From NCBI GenBank assembly GCA_030638325.1, contig DAOWEV010000255.1, positions 1 to 12,352 of the forward strand: DNA of 12,352 nt, written 5' to 3'. Source of the stretch: Bacteroidales bacterium. GTDB taxonomy: Bacteria > Bacteroidota > Bacteroidia > Bacteroidales > JAGOPY01. The notes under the pieces were generated by a model, which was not told the origin of the DNA, searched no databases, and worked only from the letters and a program-made list of their open reading frames with translations. Shown in pieces: positions 1 to 5,269 of this stretch; position 1 is the stretch's first letter, and each line of letters opens with the position of its first letter. Made by a program: the position numbers and the translations under genes.

Positions 1-99
1 ATGGCACAAATATTCACTTATTTGAAGCTTTCAGGATGTAAGTTAGGCTTATTGACAAACTTTAAGACCAGGAATTTGAAAGATGGTATTAACGGGTAG
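1..99 (+). CDS. 3' end of a GxxExxY-family protein (partial, cut by window edge)
   Basis: The frame is open from base 1 to a TAG at 97-99 and encodes 32 residues. The stretch TYLKLSGCKLGLLTNF followed by LKDGIN resembles the conserved C-terminus of GxxExxY proteins, small proteins related to PD-(D/E)XK nucleases (Pfam PDDEXK_3) that often occur in several copies in Bacteroidetes genomes. The ATG at base 1 is therefore probably an internal methionine and not a start. The nuclease-like core lies outside the window. The frame closes shortly after DGIN; a +1 shift there would extend it by several residues, so the exact end may be altered. The biological role of the family is not established. It is followed by a short CTTTGTG repeat cluster. 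Confidence 0.68.
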   Translation: MAQIFTYLKLSGCKLGLLTNFKTRNLKDGING

Positions 100-119
100 A
101 TATTCAATCCTTAGTGTGA

Positions 120-158
120 CTTTGTGAAGTACTTTGTGCGCCTTTGTGGTAAAAAAAA
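120..158 (+). repeat. Dispersed CTTTGTG-type intergenic repeat
   Basis: CTTTGTG occurs three times, at 120-126, 132-138 and 142-148, and is followed by a run of A. Short T/G-rich clusters of this kind, ending in a poly-A run, recur in Bacteroidetes intergenic DNA; that part is recollection and was not searched. It lies directly downstream of the GxxExxY gene fragment. Function unknown. Confidence 0.45.
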
Positions 159-206
159 AGCCTACAGAATTAAACAGCCCTGAATTAGCTCATTGTTTTC
201 TTGAAT

Positions 207-227
207 TTCGATATTCATTATTCGATA
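207..227. repeat. Short period-7 direct repeat (TTCGATA / TTCATTA)
   Basis: TTCGATA occurs at 207-213 and again at 221-227, with the related TTCATTA exactly between them, giving three in-phase heptads. This is the leftmost and shortest of the period-7 arrays seen across the window. It sits in the gap between the GxxExxY fragment and the 3' end of the thioesterase gene. Confidence 0.5.
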
Positions 228-315
228 TTTTTTCAACGGAATAAATTACAATAGGTTTGGATTTATGAATTTGATTTGCAGGTTGTTAGCTCAATCAGAA
301 ACCACTAACAAGCAA

Positions 316-735
316 TTAAAGAACGTCCCCCTCGCCAAGGATCACTTTCCGAAACTCCTCAGGGAGCCTCACAACTTTATGCTTACTGTAATCATAAGCA
401 AGAAGCCTGGTGTTTCCCTTTAGCACTTCCCTGCCATCACCATCGCGGATGATAGTATACTGAAGGGTGAAGGAAGCGCTCGAATAATCGGTTACGGCAA
501 CATTTGCATATAATTGGTCATAGGCAAAAATTTCTTTCAGATAGTAGACATGTGCTTCTGTGAGGATGATCCCGGTCTCATTACCAATATTTTTTTCCTC
601 ATAACCAATACTTTCCAGGAAACTGATCCGGGCATCATGAAACAACAACAGGGCTTTATCATTACCCATATGTCCACCATAATTGATATCCCCAATACGG
701 ACCTGAAATGTGGCGATATGATCTTTTTGTAGCAT
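316..735 (-). CDS. Hotdog-fold (4HBT-type) acyl-CoA thioesterase family protein
   Basis: From the ATG at 735 this encodes 139 residues, the usual length for a single hotdog domain. RIGDINYGGHMGND near residues 13-26 matches the 4-hydroxybenzoyl-CoA thioesterase/YbgC-type signature, with a candidate catalytic Asp at 16, a GGH turn and an Asn, followed by the long central helix (LLLFHDARISFLESIG). Family members hydrolyse acyl-CoA thioesters in the cytoplasm; the substrate cannot be read from the sequence. A longer frame begins at a TTG (757-759), but that TTG is the end of a perfect TAnnTTTG promoter box, so the ATG is preferred. It is divergent from the S41 protease gene. The domain call is firm, the substrate unknown. 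Confidence 0.85.
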   Translation of the reverse strand: MLQKDHIATFQVRIGDINYGGHMGNDKALLLFHDARISFLESIGYEEKNIGNETGIILTEAHVYYLKEIFAYDQLYANVAVTDYSSASFTLQYTIIRDGDGREVLKGNTRLLAYDYSKHKVVRLPEEFRKVILGEGDVL

Positions 736-756
736 TACTTTTTTTTTGGGAAGTGA

Positions 757-764
757 CAAAAGTA
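757..764 (-). promoter_or_regulatory. Bacteroidetes -7 promoter box for the thioesterase gene
   Basis: The minus strand reads TACTTTTG, a perfect match to the TAnnTTTG -7 element. It lies 21 bases upstream of the thioesterase ATG, so transcription would start just before that ATG. No clear TTTG -33 element was found upstream, where the heptad array begins. Confidence 0.6.
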
Positions 765-774
765 AGACTTATAA

Positions 775-844
775 GTGAAACGTGAAGCGTGAGAGGTGAA
801 GCGTGAAGCAATTTAAAATTCAGAATTTAAAATTTAAAATTAAT
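775..844. repeat. Double heptad array: GTGAAGC units then AATTTAA units, in one phase
   Basis: Five heptads at 775-809 (GTGAAGC three times, plus GTGAAAC and GTGAGAG) are followed immediately, with no phase break, by five heptads at 810-844 (AATTTAA three times, plus AATTCAG and AATTAAT). Seventy bases thus keep an exact 7-base period although the unit changes completely in the middle. The array lies between the divergent promoters of the thioesterase and S41 protease genes. Function unknown. Confidence 0.85.
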
Positions 845-845
845 C

Positions 846-859
846 TTAACATATGTTAA
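846..859. promoter_or_regulatory. 14-bp perfect palindrome, possible operator
   Basis: TTAACATATGTTAA is a perfect palindrome ending 38 bases upstream of the -7 box of the S41 protease gene and right after the heptad array. The position would suit a dimeric regulator. In AT-rich DNA such a palindrome can arise by chance, and no second copy was seen in the window. Confidence 0.25.
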
Positions 860-897
860 AATCCGAAGCTCTTTCTATCTGCCATCAGGATTTATCT

Positions 898-905
898 TAA
901 TTTTG
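898..905 (+). promoter_or_regulatory. Bacteroidetes -7 promoter box for the S41 protease gene
   Basis: TAATTTTG is a perfect TAnnTTTG element 27 bases upstream of the ATG at 933. It would place transcription start near 911-912, downstream of the alternative TTG start at 903, which argues against that longer reading. No convincing -33 TTTG is visible at the expected distance. Confidence 0.6.
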
Positions 906-932
906 GCAATCCGGAAACGAAAATATATTATT

Positions 933-2540
933 ATGAGATCGAACTGTAAATTATTTATTCTCCTGGTATTTTCTATCCTGATAATTATAAGTCAGGGTGT
1001 GAAAGGACAATCGAAGGAAGACAAAGACCAGATCCAGAAACTCGTCACGGTGATGCAGATCATTGACTATGCATATGTTGATTCTCTTGAGATGGATGAG
1101 CTTGTTGAAGATATGATCATTTCATCATTGAGAGAACTCGATCCGCATTCGGCATATATTTCAAAAGAAGACCTGGATCGCATGAATGAGCCTCTTGAAG
1201 GCAGCTTTGAAGGTATCGGGGTCTCTTTTCAGGTCTTTCATGACACCATCCTGGTGATTTCCCCTGTTCCGGGCGGACCTTCGGAAAAACTGGGGATTAT
1301 GGCGGGTGACAAGATCGTAAAGATCGATGGGAAAGATGCCACCGGAAAAGATATTGACAATCAATGGGTGATGGACCACCTGAGGGGTAAAAAGGGGACT
1401 AAGGTGGATGTCAGCATATACAGAAAAGGCAGAAAGGCACTCATCGATTATACCATCATTAGAGATAAGATCCCTTTAAACAGTATCGATGCTACTTTCA
1501 TGGCTGCTCCCGGGATCGGGTATATCAAGCTGAACCGTTTTTCAAAGACTTCCATGGATGAATTTGAAGAATCCCTTTTCAAGCTGAAATCCCAGGGGAT
1601 GCAGAAGCTGATCCTGGACCTGAGAGGCAATGCCGGGGGTTACCTTGGAACAGCAGCCGATCTTTCAGATGAATTCCTGGATTATGGAAAGCTGATCGTA
1701 TATACGGAAGGCCTGAAAAGCCCTAAGCAGGATTTTAAGTCCACCCTTCTCGGAAGCTTTCAGAAAGGAAAGCTGGTGATACTCATCAATGAAGGTTCTG
1801 CCTCGGCAAGTGAGATCGTCTCGGGGGCTGTCCAGGACTGGGACAGGGGACTGATCGTTGGCCGTAGATCTTTTGGGAAAGGATTGGTACAGAGGCCGTT
1901 CCCATTACCTGACGGCTCGGTGATCAGGCTCACAACAGCGAAGTATTATACCCCGTCGGGCCGGTATATTCAGCGTCCGTATGATAATGGTATTGAAGAT
2001 TATTATATGGAATTCCAAAAAAGATATAAGCATGGCGAGCTGATCCATTCCGATAGCATTCATTTTCCGGATTCATTGAAATACCAGACAGCAGGTGGCA
2101 GAACGGTTTACGGCGGAGGCGGTATCATGCCCGATATTTTTGTGCCCTGGGATTCTACCTGGTATTCCGATTACTATGCCGACCTCAGGAGAAAAGGCCT
2201 GCTGAATCAATACACGGTGGATATTGTGGATAAAAACAGGGAAAGCCTATTGAAAACTTATCCTGACATCCGAACTTTTAAAGAAAAATTCGTTTTCAAT
2301 GAAGCTTTGGAGAAGGATTTTTTAGCGCTTGCTGAGTCGGAAGATGTGGAATTTGATGAGGAAGGCTGGGATGCCTCCGGGAAGGTCATACGTACCCAGA
2401 TCAAAGCCCTCATCGCCAGAAATCTTTGGAACATGGATGCATACTTTGAGGTAAGTACCGTTATTGACGATGGCTTTCAGAAAGCGGTGGAAATACTGCA
2501 GGACGATGAACTGTTTGATCGCCTGGGTATTGATCAATAA
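933..2540 (+). CDS. S41 family C-terminal processing peptidase (CtpA/Prc type), exported
   Basis: The protein has 535 residues from the ATG at 933. An N-terminal signal peptide (basic start, hydrophobic core near residues 7-20, likely cleavage near GVKGQS) sends it to the periplasm. An N-terminal helical region is followed by a PDZ domain (about 86-165, EGIGVSF) that binds C-terminal tails of substrates. The S41 protease core follows: LDLRGNAGG at 228-236, SASASE with the expected nucleophile Ser291, and FGKGLVQ with the general base Lys316 and Gln320. The Ser-Lys spacing of 25 equals that of Prc and plant D1 processing protease. A C-terminal region of about 150 residues follows. The TTG at 903 would add 10 charged residues ahead of the signal peptide and lies within the promoter box, so it is rejected. 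Members trim or degrade envelope proteins; the substrate here is unknown. Confidence 0.95.
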   Translation: MRSNCKLFILLVFSILIIISQGVKGQSKEDKDQIQKLVTVMQIIDYAYVDSLEMDELVEDMIISSLRELDPHSAYISKEDLDRMNEPLEGSFEGIGVSFQVFHDTILVISPVPGGPSEKLGIMAGDKIVKIDGKDATGKDIDNQWVMDHLRGKKGTKVDVSIYRKGRKALIDYTIIRDKIPLNSIDATFMAAPGIGYIKLNRFSKTSMDEFEESLFKLKSQGMQKLILDLRGNAGGYLGTAADLSDEFLDYGKLIVYTEGLKSPKQDFKSTLLGSFQKGKLVILINEGSASASEIVSGAVQDWDRGLIVGRRSFGKGLVQRPFPLPDGSVIRLTTAKYYTPSGRYIQRPYDNGIEDYYMEFQKRYKHGELIHSDSIHFPDSLKYQTAGGRTVYGGGGIMPDIFVPWDSTWYSDYYADLRRKGLLNQYTVDIVDKNRESLLKTYPDIRTFKEKFVFNEALEKDFLALAESEDVEFDEEGWDASGKVIRTQIKALIARNLWNMDAYFEVSTVIDDGFQKAVEILQDDELFDRLGIDQ

Positions 2541-2546
2541 TATAAC

Positions 2547-2554
2547 TAAATTTG
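2547..2554 (+). promoter_or_regulatory. Bacteroidetes -7 promoter box for the DHOD-like gene
   Basis: TAAATTTG is a perfect TAnnTTTG match in the 40-bp gap after the S41 protease stop codon, 26 bases before the next ATG. Its last four bases and the following six (TTTGGCAATC, 2551-2560) are identical to bases 902-911 at the S41 protease promoter. Confidence 0.55.
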
Positions 2555-2570
2555 GCAATCAAAAAGAAAC

Positions 2571-2576
2571 AGGAGG
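2571..2576 (+). promoter_or_regulatory. Strong Shine-Dalgarno (AGGAGG)
   Basis: AGGAGG stands four bases before the ATG at 2581 and decides this start over in-frame ATGs further upstream that overlap the protease gene. Canonical Shine-Dalgarno sites are uncommon in Bacteroidetes; none of the other genes here shows one. Confidence 0.75.
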
Positions 2577-2580
2577 TAAA

Positions 2581-3567
2581 ATGGTAGATCTTGCTACAAC
2601 TTACATGGGGCTTAAACTGAAAAATCCAATCATTGTCGGTAGCTCCGGCTTGACAAATTCAGTAGAAAATATTCAGAAGATCCGGGAAAAAGGGGCAGGG
2701 GCTGTTGTGTTGAAATCGCTCTTTGAGGAGCAGATCAATCATGCGATCAGCAAGACATATGCGCAGAATGAAGACTTGATGGCTTATCCTGAAGCCATGG
2801 ATTACATCAGCAATTATACCCAGGATAATGATGTCGATAAATATCTCAGGCTTATCAGAGATTGTAAAAGCACTGTTGACATACCGGTCATTGCCAGCAT
2901 CAATTGCGTCTCTTCTTTAGATTGGATGACCTTTGCGAAAAAGATCGAGGGGGCCGGAGCCGATGGCCTGGAATTGAATATTTTCATCCTGCCCAGCGAC
3001 CCCATTAGGCATGCTGAAGAAAATGAGAAGATCTATTTTGACATCATACAATCCGTTCTTAAACAGGTCACAATACCTGTAGCAATAAAGATAAGCTATT
3101 ATTTCTCAGGATTTGCCAATACCGCAATAAAACTTTCGTGGACAGGTATTTCCGGTATGGTCTTGTTCAACAGGTTTTTCTCTCCTGATATCGATATCGA
3201 AAAATTTGAAGTGACCTCCTCCAATGTTTTCAGTTCACCGGATGAACTGGCCCTGTCCTTGAGATGGGTGGCCATGTTGTCGGATAAACTGCATTGCGAT
3301 ATTGCTGCTTCTACCGGTATTCACGACGGGAAAGCCATGATCAAGCAATTGCTTGCAGGTGCAAAAGCGGTTCAGATCGCCTCTGTATTATATAAAAACG
3401 GTTTCGATCAGATCGGTATCATGCTCACAGAGCTTGAAGAATGGATGAACAGGCATAATTTTGAATCCACCGGCAAATTCATCGGCAAGATGAGTTACAA
3501 GGAGGCAAAAAACCCCGCCGCTTTCGAACGCGTGCAGTTTATGAAGCATTTCTCCGGCATCGAATAA
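2581..3567 (+). CDS. Dihydroorotate dehydrogenase-like flavoprotein (atypical active site)
   Basis: This is a 328-residue TIM-barrel protein that begins like class 1 DHODs: LATTYMGLKLKNPIIVGSSG, then VVLKSLFEEQI. Further barrel strands are IPVIASINC, GADGLELNI, IPVAIKISYY, GMVLFNR, DIAASTGIHDG and AKAVQIASV; the last two are typical FMN-phosphate-binding strands. True class 1 enzymes carry a catalytic Cys in an N-[LI]-S-C-P-N loop. Here the corresponding ELNIFILPSDP has Leu in place of that Cys. It matches the family annotated in Bacteroidetes as 'dihydroorotate dehydrogenase-like protein', whose reaction is unproven. FMN binding is likely; pyrimidine synthesis is doubtful. It has its own promoter and a strong ribosome-binding site, and the next gene follows after 44 bp with no clear promoter. 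Confidence 0.85.
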   Translation: MVDLATTYMGLKLKNPIIVGSSGLTNSVENIQKIREKGAGAVVLKSLFEEQINHAISKTYAQNEDLMAYPEAMDYISNYTQDNDVDKYLRLIRDCKSTVDIPVIASINCVSSLDWMTFAKKIEGAGADGLELNIFILPSDPIRHAEENEKIYFDIIQSVLKQVTIPVAIKISYYFSGFANTAIKLSWTGISGMVLFNRFFSPDIDIEKFEVTSSNVFSSPDELALSLRWVAMLSDKLHCDIAASTGIHDGKAMIKQLLAGAKAVQIASVLYKNGFDQIGIMLTELEEWMNRHNFESTGKFIGKMSYKEAKNPAAFERVQFMKHFSGIE

Positions 3568-3611
3568 TGGCCGTTAGTCCAGGCAAATAAATACAATGAA
3601 ACAGGATCATT

Positions 3612-4946
3612 ATGATAAGTAATTGTATTTTCATACTGCTATTGTTTACATCAACTTTATTTCCGTACAATACGGATGAAAAAGCCATTCATATAAAATC
3701 CGATGCCATCGTTGATATTATCCTGGAAGGTTACAACGGCTTTTCAAGTTTTACCATTGCTGAACTGCACATCGACTCAGGTTCAACAGCAACTATTAAC
3801 ACAGACTATGAAGGCCTTGTGTTGCTTATTTATCCGCAGGGACAACGGTACCCGCTGATACTGTCAGACGATAAACTGGAGATCAACATTCATAGCCCTG
3901 GTGTTAAACCGGATTTTATCAACAGCCAGGAGAACGAATTTCTGTATGATTATTTAAGTAAATACCGAAAGCTGGAATATCAGTTAATGCTGTTAAAAGA
4001 AACCATGTCTGAAATGGAGTCCTCCGATCCTTTTTTTCCGGAGCTTGAAAAAGAACAGCTTCGTGTGCAGGCGGAACGGGAAAAATTAAAATGTACATTA
4101 ACGACAAATGAATACCCTATGGCAAGTACGTTGCTGGCAGCCCGTTTGCTTAATGAGAGCACTTATAATATTAAAACATCGTTTGAGTTAAATGAAAGAA
4201 AGGAGGCCTATCATCAGTTTGTAAAAGAAAATGCCGGCCGGCTTATACATAGTGATATGCTTATGGAACTGGCCCGGCAATATTTTATGATGCACGAATA
4301 TGTTTCATTCATCCCGGAAGGAACAAAAGATATCATGTACGGTAAAATGGAGTTTAATAATGCTATTATCAGCAGTGCAGGCAATTGGATCGATCTGCTT
4401 CAGGATATGGTAGCTGCGGAAAAAGTGTTGGATTTTTGTGTGGGTCTTTATTACGACAGGAGTATGGTGGGACAGGCCACCGGTATTATCGATGCCTACA
4501 GGGAAATCGCTTTTTGCCCGGGAACCGGAAGCATTGAATTCAATATTGTTGAAGAGGTCACTGACCTGTCTGTGGTCGATTCCAAAGGGTTTAATAAAAT
4601 GCCTATGAGTGCCTTGAACCTTTATAAAGTACTGGCTCTCGTTGCCGACACGTGTAACATATCAAAAGTAGAAACCATTGCACTGGCACGTTTGATAACC
4701 GAAAAGAAGATAGCAGCCACAGTTGTGGTAGTGCCTTCCGGGCAATTGACGGAAAATTATAAAATAATGGACAGAATGTATACAGGCACTTTTTATTTTG
4801 CACAGGATGAAGGCTGGTATCAACAAAATATTAAATCTCACGGCACAATACCACTTTTTATACTGTTGGATAAGGATAATAAAGTGCTGGAAGTTTCACC
4901 TGACAGACATGAGATAATTAATGAAATACTGAAAGAAAGGTATTAA
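3612..4946 (+). CDS. Exported protein with a degenerate C-terminal thioredoxin fold (TlpA-like, no CXXC)
   Basis: The protein has 444 residues. The N-terminus has a short hydrophobic signal segment (CIFILLLFTSTLF, 5-17). Residues about 27-95 form a beta-rich domain resembling the N-terminal part of Bacteroidetes TlpA-like proteins (DUF4369/DUF5106 type). A charged helical middle follows (about 105-300, coiled-coil-like near 112-162). The last 110 residues look like a thioredoxin fold: strand AATVVVVPSG, then GTIPLFILLDKDNKVL with the cis-Pro equivalent at P414. The redox CXXC is missing; one lone Cys (348) lies near where it would be expected. It is therefore unlikely to be a disulfide oxidoreductase and may bind a ligand or partner. 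It probably shares a transcript with the upstream DHOD-like gene. The family call is tentative and the function unknown. Confidence 0.7.
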   Translation: MISNCIFILLLFTSTLFPYNTDEKAIHIKSDAIVDIILEGYNGFSSFTIAELHIDSGSTATINTDYEGLVLLIYPQGQRYPLILSDDKLEINIHSPGVKPDFINSQENEFLYDYLSKYRKLEYQLMLLKETMSEMESSDPFFPELEKEQLRVQAEREKLKCTLTTNEYPMASTLLAARLLNESTYNIKTSFELNERKEAYHQFVKENAGRLIHSDMLMELARQYFMMHEYVSFIPEGTKDIMYGKMEFNNAIISSAGNWIDLLQDMVAAEKVLDFCVGLYYDRSMVGQATGIIDAYREIAFCPGTGSIEFNIVEEVTDLSVVDSKGFNKMPMSALNLYKVLALVADTCNISKVETIALARLITEKKIAATVVVVPSGQLTENYKIMDRMYTGTFYFAQDEGWYQQNIKSHGTIPLFILLDKDNKVLEVSPDRHEIINEILKERY

Positions 4947-4951
4947 TAAGC

Positions 4952-4982
4952 CACGAATGCACGAATAAAAATTAATGCATTC
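4952..4982. repeat. CACGAAT octad repeat with short inverted repeat
   Basis: CACGAATG (4952-4959) is followed directly by CACGAATA (4960-4967). GAATGCA (4955-4961) is the reverse complement of TGCATTC (4976-4982), so a small hairpin could form right after the stop codon of the thioredoxin-like gene. 'GCCACGAATGCACGAAT'-like elements recur in Bacteroidetes intergenic DNA; that is recollection and was not searched. Too weak and T-poor to be called a terminator. Confidence 0.4.
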
Positions 4983-5157
4983 ACGACTAAAAATCATGTG
5001 AGATACGTATACTCTGCTTGCCAATTCAGCAGAAGATTATTCTCCTTCAAACATCGAAAATCGCTGAACCGGCAATCGTCCTGTTTTCATTTTTACAACA
5101 CCTTAATAGTTTTTTGCAATAATTTTCGCTAACAATGCTTGCTCGTTATCAATGTAC

Positions 5158-5184
5158 AACCAACGGGTTAACCCGTTGGTTTTT
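5158..5184 (+). terminator. Perfect 24-bp palindrome plus T-run: terminator or REP-like element
   Basis: AACCAACGGG (5158-5167) pairs perfectly with CCCGTTGGTT (5172-5181) around a TTAA loop and is followed by TTTT on the plus strand. The geometry fits a rho-independent terminator separating the upstream genes from gatE, whose promoter lies 54 bases further on. It is about 210 bases past the preceding stop codon, so a REP-like dispersed palindrome is an alternative. Confidence 0.55.
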
Positions 5185-5237
5185 GCTGCTGTTTGGATTC
5201 GGGTAAAACTATCTCCTATTTGTTCCGTTTTTCTCCT

Positions 5238-5245
5238 TACTTTTG
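5238..5245 (+). promoter_or_regulatory. Bacteroidetes -7 promoter box for gatE
   Basis: TACTTTTG is a perfect TAnnTTTG element 24 bases before the ATG at 5270. A TTTG at 5219-5222 may serve as the -33 element, although the spacing is a little short. This is probably the main promoter for gatE-gatD, since no equally good box precedes gatD. Confidence 0.6.
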
Positions 5246-5269
5246 AACTCTTTTTTGATATCGGATTCT

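Larger units (their letters stand above)
4947..5237. other. Intergenic region with repeats and a terminator-like palindrome
   Basis: The gap between the thioredoxin-like gene and gatE is 323 bases. It holds a small CACGAAT repeat/inverted repeat at its left end, a strong palindrome with T-run at 5158-5184, and the gatE promoter at its right end. The stretch 4998-5157 contains no gene I recognise: the longest frame is 45 codons from a GTG at 4998 and resembles nothing known. Confidence 0.6.

Noticed and set aside
283..311. Hairpin after the thioesterase stop codon (TTGTTAG / CTAACAA)
   Set aside because: Only a 7-bp AT-rich stem with a 15-base loop and no T-run, too weak to call a terminator.
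2464..2580. Longer N-terminus for the DHOD-like protein starting within the S41 protease gene
   Set aside because: AGGAGG lies four bases before the ATG at 2581, a promoter box lies at 2547, and the protein aligned from MVDLATTYMG matches the family start.
4998..5132. A 45-codon frame from a GTG in the gap before gatE
   Set aside because: No ribosome-binding site, no recognisable protein and unusual composition; short enough to be chance.
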